DNA of 12,600 nucleotides from Clostridia bacterium (GCA_016296985.1 JAEDHM010000034.1:1-12600); one strand, 5' to 3'; shown: positions 1 to 6,014, counted from the stretch's first letter. The notes: generated from the sequence alone by a model not told the origin. Program-made: numbers and translations.

Positions 1-17
1 GATCGGTATTTTGATAA

Positions 18-431
18 TCAGTTTAAAAGGTCTTTTACCGCTTGGCTTGTACCCACGTACATAACGTTATCCCAAGTGTCGACAACCCACTCTTCATCTC
101 CGCCAAAGGGAGAGGCAAGCCCCGATGTCGAGAAAACGTCGTACTTGATAAGCATTCTATAAACTGCGGCAAAGGCCTCGGCATCCTCTTCGTCGGCGCA
201 CCACAAAGCAATAAGTTTGGGAGAACCTGCCTTTGATGCGAGCAAGGCTCCGCCAAATTCTATATCAGCGCCCACAACGTTCATTTCGTCGCCAGAGCCA
301 ATTTCAACCTCGTAATTTTTCGCCTCAAGTTTTGCCTTCAAATCGGTGGGGGTTTCGGGGGCGCATGCACAAAGCAAAACAAGGGTAAGCGCCAATATGC
401 AAACTATTGCAACAATAAGCCTTTTTTTCAT
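18..431 (-). CDS. small lipoprotein, paralogue of the 510-914 gene
   Basis: Predicted 137-residue lipoprotein of unknown function. It starts MKKRLIV, has a hydrophobic stretch and then a lipobox LLCAC, so it should be lipidated on the cysteine and anchored outside the membrane. I chose the ATG at 431 rather than the in-frame ATG at 437, because GGAGG at 440-444 lies 8 bases from the former and only 2 from the latter. The mature part is short and acidic. It shares an ordered set of blocks with the neighbouring lipoprotein: CACAPE, a central GDE, KL-A-WCAD-EDA, and near the end DTW-N-MY-GT. The two genes are therefore tandem duplicates. It is the last gene of the minus-strand cluster visible here and has its own promoter. 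No enzymatic motif is recognisable. The export call is secure; no function can be given. Confidence 0.85.
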   Translation of the reverse strand: MKKRLIVAIVCILALTLVLLCACAPETPTDLKAKLEAKNYEVEIGSGDEMNVVGADIEFGGALLASKAGSPKLIALWCADEEDAEAFAAVYRMLIKYDVFSTSGLASPFGGDEEWVVDTWDNVMYVGTSQAVKDLLN

Positions 432-474
432 AATCATTTCCTCCTATACCATTATATAAGGATGTATTATTATC

Positions 475-503
475 ATTATACGAGGGTATGTAATAATTGT
501 AAA
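475..503 (-). promoter_or_regulatory. sigma-70-type promoter for the last small lipoprotein
   Basis: On the minus strand, TTTACA (498-503) is followed by exactly 17 bases and a perfect TATAAT (475-480). Transcription would start near 468, leaving a leader of about 37 bases before the ATG at 431. The -35 element matches the consensus at 5 of 6 positions. The promoter lies in the 78-base gap between the two paralogous lipoproteins. The downstream copy can therefore be expressed without the rest of the cluster. Confidence 0.7.
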
Positions 504-509
504 TAGTCC

Positions 510-914
510 TCAGCCTAAAAAGTCCTTTTCCGCATCCAAAGTGCCCATATAAAAGATATTTCCCCAAGTGTCAAAGACAAGTTCTTCATCGCCTGAAGCG
601 GTTATACCGAAAAAGCCGAAAACTTCGTGTTTTTGGAGCATTTTTGCAAACCTTTTTAAGGTATCCGCGTCTTCAGCGTCAGCGCACCAAAAGGCAGCCA
701 ATTTTACGTCGCCTTCCTTTGAAAGAACAAGTCCACCTTGAAAGTCGAGGTCAAAGCCTACGCTTACTTCATCACCGCTTAAAACGTCGAGGGAATAGCC
801 CTTTTCAGTCAATTTTTCCTGCAAATCCTCGGGAGATTCAGGAGCGCATGCGCAAAGCAATGCAACCGACAAAACCAATACCAATACAACTGCAATTATA
901 AGTCCTTTTTTCAT
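510..914 (-). CDS. small lipoprotein, tandem paralogue
   Basis: Predicted 134-residue lipoprotein of unknown function. The N-terminus MKKGLIIAVVLVLVLSVALLCAC is a type II signal peptide whose lipobox LLCAC ends at the lipidated cysteine. The start is supported by GAGGAG about 6 bases upstream; this site overlaps the stop codon of the acetyltransferase gene, so the two are probably translationally coupled (9-base gap). The mature chain aligns through its whole length with the 18-431 product: APESP-DL, a GDE block, KLAAFWCADAEDAD and a C-terminal DTWGNIFYMGT. The WCAD-EDA block and the DTW-N block are the best conserved and are likely structural. I do not recognise a named family. Confidence 0.85.
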   Translation of the reverse strand: MKKGLIIAVVLVLVLSVALLCACAPESPEDLQEKLTEKGYSLDVLSGDEVSVGFDLDFQGGLVLSKEGDVKLAAFWCADAEDADTLKRFAKMLQKHEVFGFFGITASGDEELVFDTWGNIFYMGTLDAEKDFLG

Positions 915-923
915 ATCTTCTCC

Positions 924-1487
924 TCAAAGGTTTTCAAAAGCGGGATTTTCCAAAACGTAGGAAACCATATCCACAATCCCCTTTTCAGGGTGATAAAAAC
1001 CTTTTTTAATTATTCCTTCCCTTTCAAACCCAAGCTTTTCTGCAAGTTTTTGCGAGGGTGTATTTCCAATTTCCGCCCGAATTACCAAAAGCCTTGTTTC
1101 AGTTTTTGAAAAAAGGTTTTGCACAATATGGGACAAAGCCTCGAAACAAAAACCTTTCCGCCTTGCCTTAGGACTGATTACGTAGCCAATTTCAAGGGCG
1201 ACCACCGCCCTGTTGAGGACGGGGGAAAGTTTTATAGTGCCGACCACCTTGTTGCTTGCCCTTTCTTCAAGGACGATTCGTCCCTTTTCCTCAAGAAATT
1301 GCTCCATAAGGGAAAAGTAGTCCTCTCCCATATCCGCATAAGGCTGATAACCGCCGTCGTTGTAGCAAGTTTCCCTGTGGGATAAAAACTCGAAAAAGCC
1401 TTCGCTGTCTGAAAGAAGAAAAGGACGAAGTAAAAGCCGTTTAGTCTGCCCCAAGGTTTTATCTCTAAAGGATTTTAAGTCAAACAT
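924..1487 (-). CDS. GNAT-family N-acetyltransferase (RimJ/RimL type)
   Basis: Predicted 187-residue cytoplasmic acetyltransferase using acetyl-CoA. The layout is that of the RimJ/RimL branch of GNAT: an N-terminal TKRLLLRPFLLSD strand (15-27), a central VVGTIKLSPV strand (81-90) and ALEIGYVISPKARRKGF (97-113). The last of these carries the acetyl-CoA pyrophosphate-binding loop, here R-R-K-G-F-C rather than the usual R-G-x-G-x-A. The family signature IGNTPSQKLAEKLGF (140-154) follows, then a final strand. Such proteins acetylate protein N-termini, small amines or antibiotics; the substrate cannot be read from the sequence. Its ATG overlaps the stop of the MORN gene by one base (TAATG) and has no clear ribosome binding site, so translation probably depends on reinitiation. 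The family assignment is firm; a link to the ribosome is not shown. Confidence 0.88.
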   Translation of the reverse strand: MFDLKSFRDKTLGQTKRLLLRPFLLSDSEGFFEFLSHRETCYNDGGYQPYADMGEDYFSLMEQFLEEKGRIVLEERASNKVVGTIKLSPVLNRAVVALEIGYVISPKARRKGFCFEALSHIVQNLFSKTETRLLVIRAEIGNTPSQKLAEKLGFEREGIIKKGFYHPEKGIVDMVSYVLENPAFENL

Positions 1488-1948
1488 TATTTTTGAAGTA
1501 CGTTGTCAACGTAAACACCTTCTTCAAGGTGTCCGTCGGCGTAGGTGTACTTACCCTTTCCGTTGTACTTATCGTCCTTCCACTCGCCTTTATAGCAATC
1601 GCCGTTTGAGTATTTTAAAGTACCGAAACCGCAAATTTTGTCTTCGACAAATTCGCCTTGATAAACAGCGCCTGAAGCAAAGGTATAAACGCCCTTTCCG
1701 TGTCTTTTGCCCTTTTGATATTCACCCTCGTAACGAGCACCGCCGGGATAGGTGCAAACGCCCTTTCCGTGGCGAAGGTTGTCCTTAAAATCGCCCTTGT
1801 AGCATATGCCGTTGGCGTAAGTCATTTCACCATAACCGCAAAGCATACCCTTGACGAAAGAGCCTTTATAAAGGCTTCCGTCTGCAAGGCGCAAAACACC
1901 TTCTCCGTGCATTTTTCCGTTTTTTACTTCACCTTGATAGTTTTCCAT
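1487..1948 (-). CDS. MORN-repeat protein, six 23-residue repeats
   Basis: A 153-residue protein made almost entirely of MORN repeats. Six full units of exactly 23 residues run at 4-26, 27-49, 50-72, 73-95, 96-118 and 119-141, each following Y-x-G-x(5)-...-G-x-G-x(6)-G, and a partial seventh begins at 142. There is no signal peptide or membrane segment, so it is probably cytoplasmic. MORN repeats fold as beta-hairpins stacked into an elongated sheet and usually serve as scaffolds or contacts to proteins or lipids; no enzymatic domain is attached. The ATG is preceded by AGAGG at a 6-base distance, overlapping the stop of the upstream lipoprotein gene. It sits between a ribonuclease-domain lipoprotein and a GNAT gene with which it overlaps by one base. 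The repeat call is certain; the function is unknown. Confidence 0.93.
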   Translation of the reverse strand: MENYQGEVKNGKMHGEGVLRLADGSLYKGSFVKGMLCGYGEMTYANGICYKGDFKDNLRHGKGVCTYPGGARYEGEYQKGKRHGKGVYTFASGAVYQGEFVEDKICGFGTLKYSNGDCYKGEWKDDKYNGKGKYTYADGHLEEGVYVDNVLQK

Positions 1949-1957
1949 AACAAACCT

Positions 1958-3664
1958 CTAGAAAGTGTATATAGATCTTTTGAAAAACGTGATTTCGCTA
2001 TAAAAACACGCTTGTTTTTCCTTGTTGAAAATCCTTTCCCCCAGAGAGATACAAAAGCTTTGTTTCCCTTGATAAAGGGCGCACTCCCCTTTTATTTCTC
2101 TATCCAACGAGATGGCGGTTTGGGTAGAAAAGTCTTGATACAAAACAGGGATATATTTGGTAGGGTTATAATCGCTTTCGCTGGAAAGCGAGCCGCCGCC
2201 GGTGACGTTTCCGAAGATATTACCCCAACCGTTTTCGTAGTTTAGGTACTCGATAAAATCGTTGTAGTGGTTGTTGGTATAAAACAAATACCTGTCCTCA
2301 AGGTCGGTTAGGCTACTCCCTTCATACCTTGCGTAGACGATCCGAGCCGCCCCACGAGTGATTTTCGTGCCGTTGTTGTAGGGTTTTACCGCATAGTTGC
2401 CTGCCGTCGTCCCGGTAGTGCCTATATCTACCTCGTAATATTTCAAGTCGCCACCGCAGCCGCTTATTCGAGGAAGTTCGGGCTCGAAGGGATAATGGGA
2501 AGTGTTGCCCGAAAAATAGCTGTGATTAAGGCGCAAATACTCTCCCCATTCGCTTAAACTTGGGCTTCCGTTTTTGTCGCTTACGTAGTTTGCAGGGATA
2601 TCCGCAAAGGCGTATAAATAGGCGGCAACTTCTTCAAGAGTAACGTAGGCTCCGCCCTTGTACACCTTGAAGGCAACCTCGCCCTCGCTATCTAAAACGG
2701 TATAGGTGTTTCCGTTATCCGAATAAAGCGCCGAGGTGTTTTTGTAAAGTTTTCCACCGCTTGAGGGACGGTTTGAGGAAATGGTCGCATCCTCGTCCTG
2801 CTCTTCGATACTGCCCGACATAAAGCCGTGTTGACTGCGGTAATATGCGTCCATATAACTTGTTGCCGGGGTATAGTTTTTATAAAATTGATATTCACTC
2901 ATCCCCTCGTAGGGGTCAAGGGGCGCAGTTTCTACCACCGCTTTACAGTTATCGCAAATGCCGTCCCCGTTTGTATCGATATGAGAAATACAAGGTTGGT
3001 CGGGATTGTCGGGATTTTCAGGGGTGTCGGGATTGTCGGGATTATCCGGCGTGGTGGGGGTACCCTCGTCCATCACGGTTTGACAAAAGTCGCAAATACC
3101 GTCACCGTTGGTGTCAAAGTGTTGGTCGCAAGGCTCTGTTACGGGGGTATATTTTTCCCTCAATTCAAGTTGGAACATAACGGTTGCGTTGCCCGTATCA
3201 AGAGAAAGTCGAATTCCGTCAGAATCCTTGTCGGTACCGAAAATAAACCAACGCTCGTCATCGCCTATCAAAAAGGTAACCAAAAGTTCTTGATACAAAG
3301 AACCTTCCTTGAAGGTGAAACGGTAGGTGTTTGAGGAGGAAACGGGGGCATCAAAAACAAGGTCTTCTTCACTTTCCCCTGCAATGGTAACAAGGGTTAG
3401 ATTTATGGAATAATAGGAAATAGCTTCATCAACCTCGGTATAAAACACGTTGTTTTTGCCCGAATAATAATCAAACTCTGCTTTGTCAATGGACTTTATA
3501 TCCACTTCCGCCCTTAAAAAACCATCGCCTTCCTTCAAATAGGAAAGATATTTTCCCGCGGTTACGTCGATATGGTGATTTGCAGTCAAACAAGCGGTCA
3601 AAAAGATTGCCGTCAACGAAATTACGAATATAAAAAGTGTAGCAATCAAAATCCGCTTTTTCAT
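1958..3664 (-). CDS. surface lipoprotein with C-terminal barnase-type ribonuclease domain
   Basis: 568 residues. The N-terminus is a lipoprotein signal with lipobox LTAC (Cys25). An unassigned beta-rich region follows (about 30-175). Next come two CxxH...DTNGDGICDxC modules (179-194 and 225-240) joined by a PDNPDNPD-type linker; DTNGDGICD matches the dockerin/EF-hand calcium loop. Residues about 342-475 match barnase: VAAYL and PANYVS correspond to VADYL and PDNYIT. Glu411 (YYEVDIG), Arg437 and Arg441 (RGAAR, same R-x3-R spacing) and His466 (NHYNDF) fall where barnase has Glu73, Arg83, Arg87 and His102. The predicted activity is endonucleolytic RNA cleavage outside the membrane. No barstar-like inhibitor gene is visible. 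The last 65 or so residues, after a PTKYIPV segment, are not part of the barnase fold and differ in composition. AAGGA 8 bases upstream supports the start. It is the first gene of the minus-strand cluster. Confidence 0.82.
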   Translation of the reverse strand: MKKRILIATLFIFVISLTAIFLTACLTANHHIDVTAGKYLSYLKEGDGFLRAEVDIKSIDKAEFDYYSGKNNVFYTEVDEAISYYSINLTLVTIAGESEEDLVFDAPVSSSNTYRFTFKEGSLYQELLVTFLIGDDERWFIFGTDKDSDGIRLSLDTGNATVMFQLELREKYTPVTEPCDQHFDTNGDGICDFCQTVMDEGTPTTPDNPDNPDTPENPDNPDQPCISHIDTNGDGICDNCKAVVETAPLDPYEGMSEYQFYKNYTPATSYMDAYYRSQHGFMSGSIEEQDEDATISSNRPSSGGKLYKNTSALYSDNGNTYTVLDSEGEVAFKVYKGGAYVTLEEVAAYLYAFADIPANYVSDKNGSPSLSEWGEYLRLNHSYFSGNTSHYPFEPELPRISGCGGDLKYYEVDIGTTGTTAGNYAVKPYNNGTKITRGAARIVYARYEGSSLTDLEDRYLFYTNNHYNDFIEYLNYENGWGNIFGNVTGGGSLSSESDYNPTKYIPVLYQDFSTQTAISLDREIKGECALYQGKQSFCISLGERIFNKEKQACFYSEITFFKRSIYTF

Positions 3665-3693
3665 AACTTTTCCTTAAGCCAATTTATATAAGG

Positions 3694-3776
3694 CGCTGTC
3701 ACGCAAGAGGACTGAATTAAAGCGAAATTCACTTTCTTTTCCCTCAAAAATCAGTTAAATAACGTCACAGCGTTAT
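3694..3776 (-). promoter_or_regulatory. inverted repeats in the leader of the barnase-lipoprotein gene
   Basis: Two overlapping pairings are visible. A perfect local inverted repeat, ATAACG (3759-3764) with CGTTAT (3771-3776), sits at the predicted transcription start. The 10-base block at 3763-3772 is also complementary, with one mismatch, to the block at 3694-3703 further down the leader. Both cannot form at once. Next to the second block, CCTTA/TAAGG (3689-3693 with 3672-3676) could mask the Shine-Dalgarno sequence. This may be an operator, a leader RNA switch, or chance. Confidence 0.35.
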
Positions 3777-3781
3777 ACTTT

Positions 3782-3810
3782 ATTGTAACACACTTTTGCC
3801 TTTTAGGCAA
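3782..3810 (-). promoter_or_regulatory. candidate promoter for the lipoprotein-MORN-GNAT cluster
   Basis: On the minus strand, TTGCCT (3805-3810) is followed by 17 bases and then TACAAT (3782-3787). Both hexamers match the sigma-70 consensus well and the spacing is ideal. The start would fall near 3775, giving a leader of about 110 bases before the ATG at 3664. The decamer TTTTGCCTTT occurs twice on the plus strand, at 3794-3803 and 3816-3825, 22 bases apart, which is about two helical turns across the spacer and the region upstream of -35. That spacing would suit a paired regulator site. Confidence 0.45.
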
Positions 3811-3889
3811 CATCCTTTTGCCTTTCCTAAAATCCCTTATTTTCCCCCCAACTTTTTTTTGTTTTTAACGTCGAAAAATTTACTCCAAC

Positions 3890-3921
3890 AAAAAGAGCGA
3901 GCCTACCCCAAGGCAAACTCT
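3890..3921 (-). terminator. weak terminator-like hairpin, minus strand
   Basis: Read on the minus strand, AGAG (3918-3921) and GCCT (3911-3914) pair with AGGC (3901-3904) and CTCT (3894-3897). A 3x3 internal loop separates the two helices and a six-base loop caps them. A short T run (3890-3893, then GTT) follows. It would stop leftward transcripts arising near the aro promoter. No gene ends here, so its purpose is unclear and the U-tract is short. Confidence 0.3.
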
Positions 3922-4038
3922 CTAATATTAAGTTATTCTCTTCGGTTTTGCTTTGTTATTTTGCAATAAGGGCCAATGTTTGAAAAAAAAAAGAGGTCAA
4001 AACATAGTTTTGTTTTTGTGTTTAAACCTTTCACCTTC

Positions 4039-4067
4039 TTGACACTAAGTAGGCTTTGGCGTAAAAT
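4039..4067 (+). promoter_or_regulatory. strong sigma-70-type promoter of the aro operon
   Basis: A perfect TTGACA (4039-4044) is followed by exactly 17 bases and TAAAAT (4062-4067), 5 of 6 matches to the -10 consensus. Transcription would start at about 4074, giving a leader of about 76 bases before the aroF ATG. This is the best promoter in the window. No other promoter is evident inside the tightly packed operon downstream. Confidence 0.8.
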
Positions 4068-4073
4068 AAAAAT

Positions 4074-4137
4074 ACCTTGGAAACAAGGTTTTTTATCACG
4101 CGCGACGGTTGAACAAAGTTGCGGTGAAAAATTTCAC
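4074..4137 (+). promoter_or_regulatory. structured 5' leader of the aro operon
   Basis: The predicted transcript begins with a six-pair hairpin, ACCTTG/CAAGGT (4074-4079 with 4084-4089), closed by a GAAA tetraloop and followed by five T residues. A second stem pairs TCAC (4096-4099) and CGCGAC (4101-4106) with GTTGCG (4118-4123) and GTGA (4124-4127): ten pairs including one G-U, with G4100 bulged. A third, GTGAA/TTCAC (4124-4128 with 4133-4137), abuts the GGAG ribosome binding site and shares bases with the second stem, so the two exclude each other. No known riboswitch is recognised. Confidence 0.45.
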
Positions 4138-4149
4138 GGAGATATTGTT

Positions 4150-5157
4150 ATGATTATCGTTGTAAAAAATTCTTGCGAACCTTCTCAATTTGAAAACTTG
4201 ATGGAGTGGATAAAAGATCTTGGTCTTGACGTTCACGTAAGCCGTGGCGTGCATACCACTATTTTAGGTCTTGTGGGCGACACAAGTAAAGTGGATATCG
4301 ACCTTATATCCTCTCTCGATATGGTTGATCAAGTTCAGCGTGTTCAAGAGCCCTATAAAAACGCAAACAGAAAATTCCACCCCGAAGATACTGTAGTTGA
4401 GGTTGGCGACGTAAAAATCGGTGGTCTTAATTTTCAAGTTATCGCAGGTCCCTGCTCGGTTGAAACCGAAGAACAAATTATCGAGGTTGCAAAGGCGGTC
4501 AAAGCCTCGGGCGCAACTATGCTTCGCGGTGGCGCATTCAAGCCCCGTACCTCTCCTTACGCCTTTCAAGGCTTGAAGGGAAAGGGTATCCAACTTTTGT
4601 TGAAGGCAAAAGCGGAAACCGGGCTTCCCATTGTTTCCGAACTTTTAAGCGTTACCGACCTTGACCTTTTTGCCGACGTCGACGTTATTCAAATCGGCGC
4701 AAGAAATATGCAAAATTTCGAACTTTTGAAAGAGGTTGGCAAAACGGGAAAACCTATCCTTTTGAAAAGAGGTTTGGCAAACACCCTTCAAGAACTTTTG
4801 ATGAGCGCCGAGTATATTATGGCGGAAGGCAACAGCGAAGTTATCCTTTGCGAAAGGGGTATTCGTACCTTTGAAACCATGACTAGAAACACCCTCGACC
4901 TTTCGGCAATCCCTGCCTTGAAAGACAAATCTCACCTTCCCGTAATTATCGACCCCAGCCACGCAACCGGCGTTTCGAGATACGTCGAGCCTATGTCTTT
5001 GGCTGCAATCGGCGCAGGCGCCGACGGTTTGATTATCGAGGTACACAACAACCCTCAAAAGGCTTGGTGCGACGGCGCGCAATCCTTGAATCCTACTCAG
5101 TTTGACACCCTTATGGGCAAGGTAAGAAAGATGCTCCCCATCGTGGGGAAAATTTAA
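4150..5157 (+). CDS. aroF: 3-deoxy-7-phosphoheptulonate (DAHP) synthase, type I-beta
   Basis: 335 residues, close to the Thermotoga maritima enzyme. It condenses phosphoenolpyruvate with erythrose 4-phosphate, the first committed shikimate step, in the cytoplasm. Residues 1-67 form the ferredoxin-like N-terminal domain typical of this subtype, which in Thermotoga mediates feedback inhibition by tyrosine; I infer similar control here. The barrel follows, with GPCSVE (100-105; metal ligand Cys102), KPRTSPYAFQG (131-141; Lys131), QIGARNMQNFELL, LLKRG, CERGIRTFE and DPSHATG (268-274; His271). EVHNNP (Glu297) and CDGAQSL (Asp308) supply the remaining metal ligands, so the active site is complete. 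I chose ATG 4150 because CGGAG sits 8 bases upstream and the family begins MIIVVKN-like; the upstream in-frame ATG at 3976 would add 58 atypical residues. First gene of the operon. Confidence 0.97.
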   Translation: MIIVVKNSCEPSQFENLMEWIKDLGLDVHVSRGVHTTILGLVGDTSKVDIDLISSLDMVDQVQRVQEPYKNANRKFHPEDTVVEVGDVKIGGLNFQVIAGPCSVETEEQIIEVAKAVKASGATMLRGGAFKPRTSPYAFQGLKGKGIQLLLKAKAETGLPIVSELLSVTDLDLFADVDVIQIGARNMQNFELLKEVGKTGKPILLKRGLANTLQELLMSAEYIMAEGNSEVILCERGIRTFETMTRNTLDLSAIPALKDKSHLPVIIDPSHATGVSRYVEPMSLAAIGAGADGLIIEVHNNPQKAWCDGAQSLNPTQFDTLMGKVRKMLPIVGKI

Positions 5158-5161
5158 GGCT

Positions 5162-6013
5162 ATGAAAATTGGTATCGTTGGTTTAGGTCTTATTGGCGGT
5201 TCCTTAGGCAGGGCCATAGTTTCAAAAACCCAAGACGAGGTTTATGCTTTTGACCTAAGCAAAAAGGCAATGCTTGACGGAAAACTTTTGAAGGCCTATC
5301 ACCACGAACTTGGGGATGAAAATATCGGCGAGATGGATATAATCTTTTTCTCCTTGTACCCCTACGCCCTATCAAGGGTGATAAAGGAATATTGCCCCAA
5401 ACTGAAAGAGGGGTGCTTGGTTGCCGACTGTTGCGGTAACAAGAGAAAAATCGTTGAGGAAATGAAAGTTCTTGCAAAGGAATATCCTCACCTTGATTTC
5501 ATAAGCACTCACCCTATGGCAGGCCGTGAATTTTCCGGCGTAAGCCACTCGACTACCACCCTTTTTGACAGAGCAAGTATGATTTTGGTACCTGTCAAAG
5601 GGGATATAAAAAGGATTGCCTTTTTGAAATCCTATTTTCTCGCCCTCGGTTTTGGCGAGGTTGTAATCACCACAGCCGAAAAACACGACGAGATTATCGC
5701 TTTTACCTCGCAACTTGCCCATATCGTATCAAGTTCGTATATCAAAAGCCCTACTGCAAATCAGTTTATGGGATTTTCCGCAGGCAGTTTTAGGGATATG
5801 ACGAGGGTTGCAAAACTCTCCCCCGAAATGTGGGCGCAGTTGACCGTTGACAACGCAGATTTTTTGGTTGGGGAAATAGACTGTTTTATACAAAACCTTA
5901 CCCAGTATAAAAACGCCCTTGCAAAAAGGGATTTTGAAGAAATGAAAAACCTTCTTGCCGAGGGGAATGAAAAGAAGATTGCATCTGAAAAGATGAGAAG
6001 GACGAAAAAGTAG
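5162..6013 (+). CDS. tyrA: prephenate dehydrogenase
   Basis: 283 residues. It oxidatively decarboxylates prephenate to 4-hydroxyphenylpyruvate with NAD(P), the tyrosine branch. The N-terminus MKIGIVGLGLIGGSLGRAI carries the Rossmann GxGxxG loop (7-12). STHPMAG (115-121) is the family motif around the catalytic histidine (His117). HDEIIAFTSQLAHIVS (175-190) and GSFRDMTRVA (208-217) are the conserved helical-domain motifs. The chain ends soon after the helical domain, so there is no ACT domain; any tyrosine feedback must act through the active site or at DAHP synthase. Substrate choice between prephenate and arogenate cannot be settled by reading. It starts 4 bases after aroF, with AAGG just upstream of the ATG. 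Confidence 0.95.
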   Translation: MKIGIVGLGLIGGSLGRAIVSKTQDEVYAFDLSKKAMLDGKLLKAYHHELGDENIGEMDIIFFSLYPYALSRVIKEYCPKLKEGCLVADCCGNKRKIVEEMKVLAKEYPHLDFISTHPMAGREFSGVSHSTTTLFDRASMILVPVKGDIKRIAFLKSYFLALGFGEVVITTAEKHDEIIAFTSQLAHIVSSSYIKSPTANQFMGFSAGSFRDMTRVAKLSPEMWAQLTVDNADFLVGEIDCFIQNLTQYKNALAKRDFEEMKNLLAEGNEKKIASEKMRRTKK

Positions 6014-6014
6014 T

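Larger units (their letters stand above)
3665..4149. other. divergent intergenic region (485 bases) between the lipoprotein and aro operons
   Basis: No gene is supported here. An open frame upstream of and in frame with aroF (from 3976) encodes low-complexity Lys/Phe-rich sequence unlike the DAHP synthase family and crosses the aro promoter, so it is not counted. The region holds a minus-strand promoter, repeats around it, a minus-strand terminator-like hairpin and the aro promoter with its leader. I looked for T-box features and found none; no AGGGTGG-type antiterminator sequence is present. No ATG opens a leader peptide between the predicted aro transcription start and the aroF start codon. 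Confidence 0.7.

Noticed and set aside
1700..2245. 181-residue plus-strand frame across the MORN gene and lipoprotein tail
   Set aside because: It is opposite perfect 23-residue MORN repeats, and the periodic hydrophobic translation follows from reading the repeats backwards.
3998..4012. CAAAAC/GTTTTG hairpin followed by T residues
   Set aside because: The stem is only six pairs, mostly A-T, with a three-base loop in an A/T-rich tract; likely chance.
4074..4095. Intrinsic terminator at the start of the aro leader
   Set aside because: The hairpin with its T run looks like one, but it lies at the very first bases of the predicted transcript, too early for normal termination, and the stem has only six pairs. 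It is kept as a leader structure instead.
3976..4149. 58-residue N-terminal extension of the DAHP synthase frame
   Set aside because: It is Lys/Phe-rich low-complexity sequence, lacks a ribosome binding site, begins before the predicted transcription start, and the family starts at the MIIVVKN segment.
3665..4149. T-box or aromatic leader peptide controlling the aro operon
   Set aside because: No T-box antiterminator sequence is present, and no ATG-initiated short frame lies between the predicted start and aroF.
4645..5217. 190-residue antisense frame over the 3' part of aroF
   Set aside because: It lies wholly opposite conserved DAHP synthase motifs and no independent start signal or family is visible.
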